Source: G963678255 sp963678255
GTDB taxonomy: Bacteria; Cloacimonadota; Cloacimonadia; Cloacimonadales; WRIO01
NCBI GenBank assembly: GCA_963678255.2
Contig: CAXXTW010000001.1
Coordinates: 1 to 64,000, forward strand
Direction of reading: 5' to 3'
DNA: 64,000 nucleotides
Positions 1 to 10,515 of this stretch are shown in pieces. Made by a program: the position numbers and the translations under genes. Each line of letters begins with the position of its first letter. Position 1 is the first letter of the stretch. The notes below the pieces were generated by a model that saw nothing but the letters and a program-made list of their open reading frames with translations, had not been told where the DNA came from and searched no databases.

Positions 1-1352
1 ATACTTTGAACAAGATTATCTTCTTGTTCAATATCCACTACAATAAATCTCGAGATCGATTTGTGTTTTTCTTTTAATCTGCCCAATTTTTCTAATATTT
101 TATCATACGATTTAACCGTTTTTTTCTTTGCTAGAGATTCTTTCAATAATTCTAAATCACGAATATATTTTTTTGTAAAACTTTCAAGCATTGATTGCTC
201 TTTTACTTTTTTCATTGGACTCACACAGTATAAATATGTCTCATCCTCTTTTTTTAGAATGGTTGCCTTAATCTCTTTGTCTTGGGTTGAAAAAATATCT
301 GAAGCTTCTAACTGGTTAATTTCTTCACAACTGAAAGGTTTATTTTTCGCAACACAGATGTAATGATAGCCTTGATCAGACAAGTATTTTAAATTAGATT
401 CTGAAGATATTCCTGCATCAATTACGACTATTTTATCTTTAAACAAACGGTCTTTTTCATTACTTGCTTCTTCCAGTTGCTTAATCATATCAACTAAAGA
501 AGATGGCTCACTTTGGTTTCCTTCCATTACTTTGCATGTTTTTGGAAAACCATTCTCATCTATGATAAAGCCTAATGTCAATAATCGACAATCTTTTCTT
601 TTCTCTTTTGATAAACCAAATTTTGCGCCTGGTATTGATGAACAATTACCTTCAAAATACGTATTGGTTAAATCAAATAAAACTAATTTCTCTTTTAAAT
701 TTAATAGACTACGCTCTTTTTCAATCAAATGACTTTCTAGGGTTTCTTTTAATGAATAGAGTTTATCTGTTATTCGGTAAAGTGAGTTATTTGATAATTT
801 TGAAAATGAAGTATTTAATAAGGAGTCCAGTCCTGATTTGTTAATTGCCCATTCTCTTGTTGACTTCTCACTTTCAGGATAAACAAGTCTTCCGATTATT
901 GATAAAGCTGCAACTTCTCTTTGGTGCTCTGAAAATCCATTTTCTTTAAGTACCTTATCTATTTCTAATTCCTTATATACAGACAGAGCCACGTGTTCTG
1001 CTCCAATTGAACGGACTTCTGTATGTTTTAGACTGTTTAAATCCACATTTTGAATATCTTTCTCAACTATTTCTACCTTATCATATTGATTTTCTACTTT
1101 TAAAATTGTTTTTCTTTTGATAAGTTTAACGATATTCTCGGCTTTATCTATAATATCTGTATTGTTATTGATGAAAGTTTGACCTGAAAGTAGCATTTCA
1201 ACAATATTAGCTAATTCTTTCCATTGTTCTTTAGGTAAATTTAACTCATTAAAAGTTAAAACAGTCCTCTGTCTTGGACCATTTGGTCCTCTGTATGACT
1301 CTACGAGTCTAAAAATAATCTTATCACCTTTTTTTAAATCTCTTATATACAT
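1..1352 (-). CDS. IS1634-like DDE transposase (partial, 5' part)
   Basis: Reading the minus strand from an ATG at 1352, the frame stays open for 450 codons to the window edge, so the C-terminus lies outside. The product would cut and rejoin the ends of an insertion sequence. Two acidic motifs typical of the IS1634 group are visible: LFDLTNTYFEG at about residues 230-240 (first catalytic Asp) and VVIDAGISSESNL at about 310-320 (second Asp). The N-terminus has the common start MYIRDLKKGDKIIFRLVESY. The third acidic residue would be in the missing part. No frameshift or stop is present in the visible portion, so the element may be intact. Family assignment is by motif recognition, not by a search. 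Confidence 0.85.
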   Translation of the reverse strand, partial: MYIRDLKKGDKIIFRLVESYRGPNGPRQRTVLTFNELNLPKEQWKELANIVEMLLSGQTFINNNTDIIDKAENIVKLIKRKTILKVENQYDKVEIVEKDIQNVDLNSLKHTEVRSIGAEHVALSVYKELEIDKVLKENGFSEHQREVAALSIIGRLVYPESEKSTREWAINKSGLDSLLNTSFSKLSNNSLYRITDKLYSLKETLESHLIEKERSLLNLKEKLVLFDLTNTYFEGNCSSIPGAKFGLSKEKRKDCRLLTLGFIIDENGFPKTCKVMEGNQSEPSSLVDMIKQLEEASNEKDRLFKDKIVVIDAGISSESNLKYLSDQGYHYICVAKNKPFSCEEINQLEASDIFSTQDKEIKATILKKEDETYLYCVSPMKKVKEQSMLESFTKKYIRDLELLKESLAKKKTVKSYDKILEKLGRLKEKHKSISRFIVVDIEQEDNLVQS

Positions 1353-1593
1353 AATGTAATCAAATTATATTTTTGCTGATTATTTGTCAAGCATTATATT
1401 TGTATTTGGGGCACTACATTTGACTTTTCTTGCTATATTTTATTCATTATTCTGAACATAAAGTCGTCTAAGACAGAGATCGTTGCTTAGTGAGGCGTTT
1501 TACGCATTAGTTAACTGCTATCAATTAACTTGTTTTGAAGGATTAATGAAAAAAAAGTTTAAAATCTTTGTTTGAGTGGTAAAGATGGGTTAA

Positions 1594-1627
1594 TCGTACA
1601 CTGGACACAAAAAAGTCCAGCATACGA
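1594..1627 (-). terminator. hairpin after the glucan synthase gene
   Basis: Inverted repeat TCGTA-CA-CTGGAC ... GTCCAG-CA-TACGA with an 8-nt loop, 11 bases beyond the stop codon at 1638. The stem is strong, but no long T-run follows on the minus strand, so it may be an RNA-stabilising hairpin rather than a simple intrinsic terminator. Confidence 0.5.
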
Positions 1628-1637
1628 TTTATATTGT

Positions 1638-4600
1638 CTAAACAGAGGGGATATTTACTTCAGCCCAATGTTCAAGATTATCATCAATTAGAGTAATAGT
1701 TGCTTCTGTTTGGATGTTATTATCGACAATAATCTGCAAGTCTGCATTTTTTGTATGAATTTTTAAGACAGTGATATGATAGATTGTTTCTCTGTATCTA
1801 TAATGGATTTTAAACGATTCCCAATCCGAAGGGAAGCAAGGGTTAAAGCTTAACTTGTTTGATTCTAATTTAAGACCCAATAGAGATTCTAAGATCAATT
1901 GGTACATCCATGCAGCAGAGCCAGTGTACCAAGTCCAACCACCTCTACCATTATGAGGAGGAGTCGCATAGACATCGGCAGCCATGACATAAGGTTCTAC
2001 TTTATAGACATTTGTATCATCAATAGTTTTGACATGATTTATAGGATTGATCATAGAAAGCAATTCCCAAGCGAGATTATTTTTTCCTAATTGAGCAAAA
2101 GCCATTGATGCCCAGATAGCTGCGTGTGTATATTGGCCACCATTTTCTCTAACACCAGGGACATATCCTTTAATGTAACCAGGGTTCATGAAAGATTTAT
2201 CAAAGGGAGGATCCAGCAGTTTAATAAGATTATTTTGTCGAATTACTAAATGATCATTTAGAGAATTCATTGCTTGAAGAGATCTATCCAAAGATCCTCC
2301 ATTGGAAAGGACAGACCAGCTTTGTGAGATGGAATCTATTTGACATTCAGGGTTAATTGTTGAACCTAGAGGGTATCCATCATCAAAATATGCACGTTTA
2401 TACCATTCACCATCCCAAGCATTCTTTTCGATATTGAGAATTAGATTATTAGCTGTTTTGAGACAAGTAATAGAGAAGGCTTCATCATTATGAAGAAGCG
2501 CTATTTCACTAAATTTGAAAAGCACCGTATAAAGGAAAAATCCCAACCAGACACTTTCACCTTTACCTTTTTCGCCAACGAGATTCATCCCATCATTCCA
2601 GTCACCAGAGCCCATAAAGGGAAGCCCATGTTCTCCAAATTTTAGACTATTCATTATTGCCCGAACGCAATGTTCATAGAGAGTATTTTTTTCATCAGAG
2701 CAAGTGGGAAGATCATAATAAGAATCTTCATCAAAATTTACCTGTCGTCCTTTAATAAAAGGAATGTTTTCATCTAATATACCTGTATCACCGGTACTCT
2801 TTACATAACGCCAAGTGGTCAAAGGTAACCAGAGATAATCATCAGAACAATGAGTTCTCACGCCTCTTCCAATAGGAGGATGCCACCAATGTTGAACATC
2901 GCCCTCGACGAATTGACGGCTTGCACATAAAAGTAGATGTTGTCGGACGAGTAAGGGTTTTGTATGAACAAGAGCCATTGTGTCTTGCAATTGGTCTCTG
3001 AATCCAAAAGCTCCACCAGATTGATAAGTTGCAGTTCTTGCCCATAATCTACAGGCAATGACTTGATATAGCAACCAACCATTGACAAGGATATTTAAAG
3101 AAGGATCAGGGGTATCAACATTAACTGCTCCTAAAGTATGAGCCCAATATTGCCATACTCTATCTAAAGCATTTTTACCCAAGCTAGAATCATTAAAGCG
3201 ATTAGCAAGAATTTTAGCATCTTCCTTATCAATACCCATGCCTAGTCTAAAAGTAGTTTCATGTTCTTTTCCAGGAGCTAATTCAAAGCTAACTTGAATA
3301 GCACCGCAAGGATCAAGTCCAGCACCTACTTTTCCAGAAAGGCGACTATGTTTCATTGCTTCAGGGTTGTTTAAAGAGCTATTTCTACCAATAAATTCAA
3401 CTCGATCCCCGGTGACAGATCTATTCTTATCATTGACCGCAAAAAAAGCCATTCGATTGCTGAATTCGGTATTATAGGGGTTATAGGCAAAAATAGCACC
3501 GCTATCTTGATCAATTTCAGTAATTATGTGCATAGCAGATTTAGCACGAAGGTCGCCTAAAACCCATTCAACATAACCTGTAGCAGATATTTTTCTTACA
3601 TAAGCTGATTCGTTATAGACTCTCAAAACCATAAATTTAATCGCCATATCAATAGCCACATAAACCCATAATTCAGAACGAATGCCAAACTCAGTATGTT
3701 CAAAAACGCTATAACCAAAGCCATGACGAGTAACATAAGGAGTTAACCCTCTACAAGGCAGAGGGGTAGGAGACCAGAAATCTCCGCTTTCCTCATCTCG
3801 TAAATAGAGGGCTTCCCCAGAGGCATCACTAACAGGGTCATTATGCCAAGGAGTCAGTCTAAATTCATGAGCATTTTCACTCCAAGAATAAGCCATACCA
3901 CTTTCAGAGATCACTGTTCCAAAGTTAGGATTTGCTAATACATTCACCCAAGGAGCAGGTGTTACTAATCCAGGTATTGTTGTAATCACATATTCGCGTC
4001 CATCAGGAGTAAAACCACCTAAACCATTATAGAAAATCAGATCATCACGAGGAGACAACACAATGGGCTGAATTTCAGAAGGATATGATTTTGTGATCGT
4101 AATAAGTGGTAATGGCTTTCTAATTAAATTTTTACCTTTAATTTGGTCGGCTAGAGAGTTTAAAGAATCAGAAATAATGACCCGAGCAACTGTTTGAATC
4201 AATATGCTATCTTCTTCAGAAATTTGATCAGCTGGTCTGACAAAAATACCTCCGGGTTGATCTGTATAATTAGCTTCTCCTCCAGCGGATATCATTCCAA
4301 TAATTTGATCATGAAGAAGTTGACGATATCCTGCATGATCTTCATTCCAGATTACAAGGTCAACAATGAGACCTTTTAGGTGCCAATAGGCATGAGCTTG
4401 AACTAGTTGGCGTACGAGCTCAATGTTTGAAGGGTCTTCAATTTTTAGCAAGACAATAGGTAAATCACCAGAAATAGCATAGCCCCACAAACCTGACTGA
4501 CCTCTGCGGTTTTTCATAAGAATACCAGAGTCCGCTCTAAGAGAAGCATTAGCATAAATGATCGAACTTGCGAGTTGTCCATAAAGTTGGGCGTCTGCTT

Positions 4601-7600
4601 CAGAAGCATTTAATTGACGTAATAGCACTTGTCCATGAGTCCAAGTGAGATCAAAGACACGGTCAGCTATATGTCTGTCATGATATTTTTCAATCAGAGA
4701 TAAAGCAGAACTTCTTGAATCACTAATACCTGTTACAATATTGATTGTGACAGATTCTTCTTCTTTTAAAGTAATCTTGCATCTGATGGCGACAATAGGA
4801 TCTAAAACAGAGCCTTCGCTCCCGGAGAGAGAGTCATTTTTATTAAAGTTTTTATTCATTACTTGAGGATTATTCACATTATTTCCTCGACCGAGAAATT
4901 GCATACGATCTGTTTCATAAGAAACATTTTCAACTTTAGCACCTTGAACGGTCATCAGATGTAACATCCAGTGTTCTGATTCATTTTGAGAACGAGGTCT
5001 TCTTGTACAGAGAATAGCTTGTTGTGAAGGAATTATCTCAGTTTGAATAAACAGATTACTGAAAGCAGGGTGAATAGCATCGGCAACTTGGTGAGCCAAA
5101 ACGACTTCAGCATAGCTGGTAATATCAATCACACGACTCTTTCGAGAACGATTTGTAATACGAATACGTCTTAGCTCGACATCGTCTTCAGGAGAAACAG
5201 CAATTTCAGTATAAGTGTCAAAATTATTATTTCTATCTCGAAATTCAGCACGACCTTCAGAAAAAATAGCTTCAAAGTGACTGGATCGAATTAGTGTAGG
5301 CTGATAGGCAGTTGACCAAAATTCACCTGTTTCTAAATCTCTTAAGTAGCAAAACATTCCCCAGTTATCACAGGTCTTATCTTCTTTCCAGCGAGTGAGA
5401 GAAATATCTTTCCACCGGCTATATCCTCCGCCGGAGTTAGTGATCATCACATGGTATTTGCCATTAGAAAGCAATTGAACTTCAGGATTGAACGTATTAG
5501 GATTTGTGAAGATACGGATAGGTGTTTCAGGGTTATTGTAAGGGAGGCGTTTTTCTGATAACTCAGTAGTACGAGCATAAAAGGCATTAGCTTTAGGTAT
5601 TCTTTCTTGAAGAAGAAGAATTGTAGCTTGAAAATAAGGATCAGATTCAAATCTTTTTTGCATAGGGTGATCTAGAAGAAAATGAGATAGTGACAATAGA
5701 CTCATACCTTGATGATGCGCCATGAAAGATTTGACGATAGCAAAAGATTGTCCTCTTGGTAAACGTGAAGAAGTATAATCAATTGCTTCATACAAGCCAA
5801 ATCTTGCATCTAAACCTTCAGCAACAAGCCGTTCAAGATTGAGGCAAGCTTCTTCAGGAGCTATCATTAAAGCTAAAACAGAGGCATAAGGAGCAATCAC
5901 TAAATCATCAGCAAGCCCTCTTTTAAGTCCAAGCCCGGGAACACCAAAGGCACGATATTGATAATTTTGGTGCACATCAATCGCATTATAGCCACTTTCA
6001 GAAATACCCCAAGGCACAGATCTACTTTTACCATATTCAATTTGTCTTTTCACAACCGCTTTATAAGTTTGGTCAAGTAGGGTATTTTCATAATTTGGCA
6101 TAACTAAAAGAGGCATCAGATATTCAAACATTGAGCCACTCCAAGAGAGCAAAATAGGTTCTCCTCCTGAAGTTGTAAGGAGACGTCCTAAAGAAAACCA
6201 GCTTTCTTGAGGTAGTTTTCCTTGAGCAATCGCAATAAAACTTGAAAACCTAGCTTCAGAAGCAAGTAAATCATAGTAACTAGAGTCAAGTCTGCTTTCA
6301 CTTACATTATAGCCAATTGCTAAAAGATGGCGTTTTTCATCATATAGAAATTCATAATCCATATTTGCCATACTAACGCATTGATTGGCGAGATCATTAA
6401 TTGTATTAATTCTAGTTATAGCATGTTGACTACCTATAATGACAGAGTGTTGAATATCTTTTAGTAAAGATAGTTGGGCATTGTTATTATTTTCATCTTT
6501 GAGTAGAAGAGATATTAAAGGCAAGATCGTACTATCCATTTGAGCTAGTTCATTAAGAGTTGGAATCAGATATAATTGAGGAATACTTATGGTAGTTTTT
6601 GCTGAAAAAATAACAGGCAACCAAGGTATAAGATAATTTAATTCATCAAGAAGATCAAGGCATTGAGCAGATAAAGCATTAGCCCAAGAGGTTAATTGAC
6701 TATTCTTTTTTAGATCATAATTTTCTACACTATTAACAAGAGCTGTAGTTAAGTTTGAGATTTTTTCAATGAATAATTTTAAATCAATAGGATTGTCAAT
6801 AGCAGAAAACTCAGAGGAGAAGAATAGATTTAATTTATCCAGAGAAACAGAAGAATAAACTGGAATTACCTGATCAGCAAGATCTCTGAAAATAGTAAAA
6901 GTAATATTTAAGGACTCATAGAAATTATTACTCAGAATACTATCATTGATGAGACTAAGCAAACCAGGTCTTAGTGTAAGCAGATGACCTGCAAGATTAC
7001 CGCTATCTACAGAAGATATATAAAAAGGTACTAAAGGATGAAGTGATTTTGTATCATACCAGTTATAAAAATGGGTATGGTGTTTTTCCAGAGATTCCAT
7101 GGTATTGATAGATTTAGTAGTTCTTTCCAATAATAAACCCGCGGAGATATAGCCGAAATCATAAGCAGTAAGATTTGCCAATAGAGAAAGTCCCATATTT
7201 GTCGGTGAAGTACGATGAGCAATAACATCTAAGGGATACTCTTGATAGTTATCTGGAGGCAACCAATTATCTTCAATTCCAACAAAGTTTTCAAAGAAAG
7301 CCCATGTTTTTCGAGCTAATTTTTTAAGAAATAGAATTTGTTCTTTAGAAAGGTTCGCATCATGTTGAATGATAGGTTGGCTAATCTTCCAAGCAATAGC
7401 TGGAGAAAGAAACCAAAGGAATAAAACAGGGATTGCGACCAATAAGACCAAAGGTTTTATAACAAATAGAATCAGAAGAATAGCAAGAGATAAAACTGGA
7501 GCAATCCACATAGATTTTATAGTAACTATGAAGTTAGCAGCGTAATTTAAGTTTTGACTATTAGAGGGATTCCATTCAAGAAGATGCTTATGAGAGAAAA

Positions 7601-10385
7601 GCATACGGCCTAAACTAATTCTTATTGCATCTAAACTGTAATAAGCTTCATAGGGCAAACAAGCGATAGTAAAGACAGTTTGATTGAGATGTTTTTTAAT
7701 AGTAGTCAGAGTTGCAGAGAGATGTTGTCTAAAAGTGACATCAACCGTTTTTTGGAATAGGCTAATAATTGAAATAGCGAGAGAAGGCACCACAATGATA
7801 CTAATCACAATCAAAGTCCAGAGAAGAGGAGATTCCAAGAAAATCCAACCAAATATCATCATTAAAGTCAAAGCAAAGGAGGAGAGACTTCGTCTTAGAT
7901 TATCCAAGATTTTCCACTTAGAGAGAAGAGAGAGATAATTTTTTAGAAAATGCGCATTAGAAGAAGGAATAACAGGAAAAGCCCATTGAGCAATCTGCCA
8001 GTCTCCTCTAATCCAACGGTGTCTTCTATTCACATCAGCAAGATAAGAAGAGGGATATTCTTCATAAAGCGGGACATCGCTAAGCAAACCAGAGCGTGCA
8101 TAGCAACCTTCTAAAAGGTCATGACTTAGAATTCTATTTTCAGGGAAACGTCCATTTAAAGCTTTTTCAAAGGCATCAATATCATAAATACCTTTTCCAA
8201 TAAAAGAACCTTCTCCAAACATATCTTGATAGACATCAGAAATAGCTCTTGTATAAGGGTCATTTCCTGGATCATTAGCCCACAAGCGCGTGTATAAGGA
8301 TAAATTTGCACCAGATAAGCTTATAGCCACACGTGGTTGTAAGATACCATATCCACTAGTAACCCGCTGTTTTTTATCATCATAATGCGGGACATTAAGA
8401 GGATGCGCCATCGTTCCAATAAATTTTGAAGCAGAATCTCTTGCCAACTGTGTATCAGTGTCTAAAGTGATAATATATTTTGTTTCAGTAAGAATAGCAA
8501 TATTACCAACAATTCTCTCGAAGGATTCATTTGAACCGGTACGAATTAATTTGTTGATATCAGCGAGTTTTCCTCTTTTCCTTTCATACCCCATCCAGAT
8601 TTTATCAGAGGTGTTCCATTCTCTAAAGCGATGAAAGAGATAAAAGATATCATTATTTTGGCTATGATATTTAATATTTAGATCTTCAATTTTTTGTTGT
8701 ATTAAATCTAAGAGAGGTTTATCAGAGGGTAACGATTGTTCAGAGGCGTCACCAAAATCAGTTAATAACCCAAAATGGAGATTGTCATCACGATTTGATA
8801 AAAAGCGAACTTCTAATGCTTTAACTAATTCTTCAATATTTTTAGGAGAAGTAATCATAGTTGGAACTACAACCAGAGTACGATACTCTTTGGGAATTCC
8901 TTTTGATAAATCCATTCGAGGTAAAGAGAATGGAGTAGCTAAAAGAGTAGCAAACCAATTAGCCAAAGCCACCATTAAATAACTTGCGCAAATTATAGAA
9001 ATGAAGCCGAACAACAAAAGTTTCCAACCAACTAAACTATCAGTATAAGCTTTATAGACTAAGAAAGTAGAGGAAAGTAATGTCATAATAATTATAGAAC
9101 CAATATAAACAGAAGGAAAATGCCGATTGATAGAGCGAAGAATATCTGCAGGGGATAAACTGATTTTGGCAAATTGTTGTATTTTTTTTAAACCTTGATC
9201 AATAATATAATAACCAACATGAGCCTTAGGATCACTAACCCCATATTGGTTATAAGCCTCTTGAGCAAGAAGAAGAGCTTGAAGGGAAATTTCGCTTTCA
9301 GAGAAAGAACTTTTCTTAGCTGTTTTTTCAATGATATGTCTATAATGGTCACGAGTAATGAAATCCATTTTTCTATAAATACCCATTGGATCTTTACAAA
9401 GGATATGTTCCATATAGCTCATTTTTTCAACAAATTCAGACCAGTCCATTGCACCAAGAAAACGAAGGCTATTGATACTATTGCTCATAGAAACTTGATT
9501 TGATGCTTGTTGTTGATTTTCAATTCGCACCATTTGTTCGATAGACAAACCAGACTCAGAGAGATGTTGTTCAACCCAAGTGAGAGGTAAGGCAAGAGTA
9601 GAGCCTTGTCCTTGGAGACACCGTTTTAGTTCAGCGACAAAGGAGCTTCCCATTGGAGGGTTGGAACGAGCCATATCAGCGATCACAAGAACTAATCCTT
9701 TAGGATCTTTTAAGGCAGTTTCAGACATTTTATCAGCCCAGTCATTGGCACAATTACGATCAATTCGATCAGAAGCAATTCTAGCAGTTACACGCCTGAG
9801 ATTTTCCATTAAGGCAAGCCTAAGCATGATTGGTATTGCCCAGAGTTCACCCAGTTTTAATTTTGTAATAGACTGGTATGCGGTGACAAAGCTACTAAGA
9901 TTATCTAAATCAACCCGACCATCTCCATGAGATATTGTTTCTAAAGCGATATCATACACTCTAGGCATGCCAGCAGAAGAGCCATTTAGTAAATGAGGGA
10001 GTTCATGACTATAACCTTTTGGAAAGTGTCGTTTAGCAGTTCTTATTTGTTCTTCAATTAAGTAGAAATTATCTAATATCCATTCACCAGCAGGAGTAAT
10101 ACGGCGGTTTTCTCTGACATCATCAGTTAACAAATTATAGACTTTGAGCAACAAGCTTTCATTTTCAGCCAAACGAGAAAGCAGACAATTTTTTGAGTAA
10201 CCAAGCTTTACTTGATGAATACTGGCAAGGACTTTTCCATAATGGTTTAATTGATCAGAACTAAATAACTCAGAGCTGAGGGGAAGTTCATCACGATTAA
10301 ATATAGTTTGAGTTTCTTTACTACTCAGCGATACGAATATTCTTTCAAAGAACCCAAGAAAATTGTTGTTGTTTAATCCCATCAT
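1638..10385 (-). CDS. cyclic beta-1,2-glucan synthase (GT84 + GH94), NdvB/ChvB/Cgs-like
   Basis: A 2915-residue inner-membrane protein of the length and architecture of ChvB/NdvB/Cgs, which polymerise UDP-glucose into beta-1,2-glucan, cyclise it and trim it by phosphorolysis. Membrane segments lie near residues 425-485, 830-875 and 950-995. Between the first two is the glycosyltransferase: DTDTQ at about 640 (DxD-type) and RRHRWIRGDW near 800 (QxxRW-like). A glycoamylase-like domain follows at about 1020-1540 (SVDSGNLAGHL, GISESGYN). Two beta-sandwich GH94-type modules and the GH94 catalytic domain occupy the rest, with GSGDWNDGMN near 2595 carrying the expected catalytic Asp. The ATG at 10385 has GGAG just upstream; a second ATG follows at once. 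The RNB gene precedes it by 130 bp. Periplasmic or surface glucan is the likely product; a linear beta-1,2-glucan or a related chain is an alternative. Confidence 0.9.
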   Translation of the reverse strand: MMGLNNNNFLGFFERIFVSLSSKETQTIFNRDELPLSSELFSSDQLNHYGKVLASIHQVKLGYSKNCLLSRLAENESLLLKVYNLLTDDVRENRRITPAGEWILDNFYLIEEQIRTAKRHFPKGYSHELPHLLNGSSAGMPRVYDIALETISHGDGRVDLDNLSSFVTAYQSITKLKLGELWAIPIMLRLALMENLRRVTARIASDRIDRNCANDWADKMSETALKDPKGLVLVIADMARSNPPMGSSFVAELKRCLQGQGSTLALPLTWVEQHLSESGLSIEQMVRIENQQQASNQVSMSNSINSLRFLGAMDWSEFVEKMSYMEHILCKDPMGIYRKMDFITRDHYRHIIEKTAKKSSFSESEISLQALLLAQEAYNQYGVSDPKAHVGYYIIDQGLKKIQQFAKISLSPADILRSINRHFPSVYIGSIIIMTLLSSTFLVYKAYTDSLVGWKLLLFGFISIICASYLMVALANWFATLLATPFSLPRMDLSKGIPKEYRTLVVVPTMITSPKNIEELVKALEVRFLSNRDDNLHFGLLTDFGDASEQSLPSDKPLLDLIQQKIEDLNIKYHSQNNDIFYLFHRFREWNTSDKIWMGYERKRGKLADINKLIRTGSNESFERIVGNIAILTETKYIITLDTDTQLARDSASKFIGTMAHPLNVPHYDDKKQRVTSGYGILQPRVAISLSGANLSLYTRLWANDPGNDPYTRAISDVYQDMFGEGSFIGKGIYDIDAFEKALNGRFPENRILSHDLLEGCYARSGLLSDVPLYEEYPSSYLADVNRRHRWIRGDWQIAQWAFPVIPSSNAHFLKNYLSLLSKWKILDNLRRSLSSFALTLMMIFGWIFLESPLLWTLIVISIIVVPSLAISIISLFQKTVDVTFRQHLSATLTTIKKHLNQTVFTIACLPYEAYYSLDAIRISLGRMLFSHKHLLEWNPSNSQNLNYAANFIVTIKSMWIAPVLSLAILLILFVIKPLVLLVAIPVLFLWFLSPAIAWKISQPIIQHDANLSKEQILFLKKLARKTWAFFENFVGIEDNWLPPDNYQEYPLDVIAHRTSPTNMGLSLLANLTAYDFGYISAGLLLERTTKSINTMESLEKHHTHFYNWYDTKSLHPLVPFYISSVDSGNLAGHLLTLRPGLLSLINDSILSNNFYESLNITFTIFRDLADQVIPVYSSVSLDKLNLFFSSEFSAIDNPIDLKLFIEKISNLTTALVNSVENYDLKKNSQLTSWANALSAQCLDLLDELNYLIPWLPVIFSAKTTISIPQLYLIPTLNELAQMDSTILPLISLLLKDENNNNAQLSLLKDIQHSVIIGSQHAITRINTINDLANQCVSMANMDYEFLYDEKRHLLAIGYNVSESRLDSSYYDLLASEARFSSFIAIAQGKLPQESWFSLGRLLTTSGGEPILLSWSGSMFEYLMPLLVMPNYENTLLDQTYKAVVKRQIEYGKSRSVPWGISESGYNAIDVHQNYQYRAFGVPGLGLKRGLADDLVIAPYASVLALMIAPEEACLNLERLVAEGLDARFGLYEAIDYTSSRLPRGQSFAIVKSFMAHHQGMSLLSLSHFLLDHPMQKRFESDPYFQATILLLQERIPKANAFYARTTELSEKRLPYNNPETPIRIFTNPNTFNPEVQLLSNGKYHVMITNSGGGYSRWKDISLTRWKEDKTCDNWGMFCYLRDLETGEFWSTAYQPTLIRSSHFEAIFSEGRAEFRDRNNNFDTYTEIAVSPEDDVELRRIRITNRSRKSRVIDITSYAEVVLAHQVADAIHPAFSNLFIQTEIIPSQQAILCTRRPRSQNESEHWMLHLMTVQGAKVENVSYETDRMQFLGRGNNVNNPQVMNKNFNKNDSLSGSEGSVLDPIVAIRCKITLKEEESVTINIVTGISDSRSSALSLIEKYHDRHIADRVFDLTWTHGQVLLRQLNASEADAQLYGQLASSIIYANASLRADSGILMKNRRGQSGLWGYAISGDLPIVLLKIEDPSNIELVRQLVQAHAYWHLKGLIVDLVIWNEDHAGYRQLLHDQIIGMISAGGEANYTDQPGGIFVRPADQISEEDSILIQTVARVIISDSLNSLADQIKGKNLIRKPLPLITITKSYPSEIQPIVLSPRDDLIFYNGLGGFTPDGREYVITTIPGLVTPAPWVNVLANPNFGTVISESGMAYSWSENAHEFRLTPWHNDPVSDASGEALYLRDEESGDFWSPTPLPCRGLTPYVTRHGFGYSVFEHTEFGIRSELWVYVAIDMAIKFMVLRVYNESAYVRKISATGYVEWVLGDLRAKSAMHIITEIDQDSGAIFAYNPYNTEFSNRMAFFAVNDKNRSVTGDRVEFIGRNSSLNNPEAMKHSRLSGKVGAGLDPCGAIQVSFELAPGKEHETTFRLGMGIDKEDAKILANRFNDSSLGKNALDRVWQYWAHTLGAVNVDTPDPSLNILVNGWLLYQVIACRLWARTATYQSGGAFGFRDQLQDTMALVHTKPLLVRQHLLLCASRQFVEGDVQHWWHPPIGRGVRTHCSDDYLWLPLTTWRYVKSTGDTGILDENIPFIKGRQVNFDEDSYYDLPTCSDEKNTLYEHCVRAIMNSLKFGEHGLPFMGSGDWNDGMNLVGEKGKGESVWLGFFLYTVLFKFSEIALLHNDEAFSITCLKTANNLILNIEKNAWDGEWYKRAYFDDGYPLGSTINPECQIDSISQSWSVLSNGGSLDRSLQAMNSLNDHLVIRQNNLIKLLDPPFDKSFMNPGYIKGYVPGVRENGGQYTHAAIWASMAFAQLGKNNLAWELLSMINPINHVKTIDDTNVYKVEPYVMAADVYATPPHNGRGGWTWYTGSAAWMYQLILESLLGLKLESNKLSFNPCFPSDWESFKIHYRYRETIYHITVLKIHTKNADLQIIVDNNIQTEATITLIDDNLEHWAEVNIPSV

Positions 10386-10515
10386 GTTTCTCCTAATTAT
10401 GAACAGAATGATTACTTAATCAAAAAATAAGCAGAAGCATTTTGGGCGAACCTACTTATAACCTCAAGGATTTATACTTTTCAATCCAGATAGTATTAGC
10501 AAAATATTAAAATAT

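Noticed and set aside
9580..9930. 116-codon plus-strand frame inside the glucan synthase gene
   Set aside because: Antisense shadow of a strongly supported gene; no RBS.
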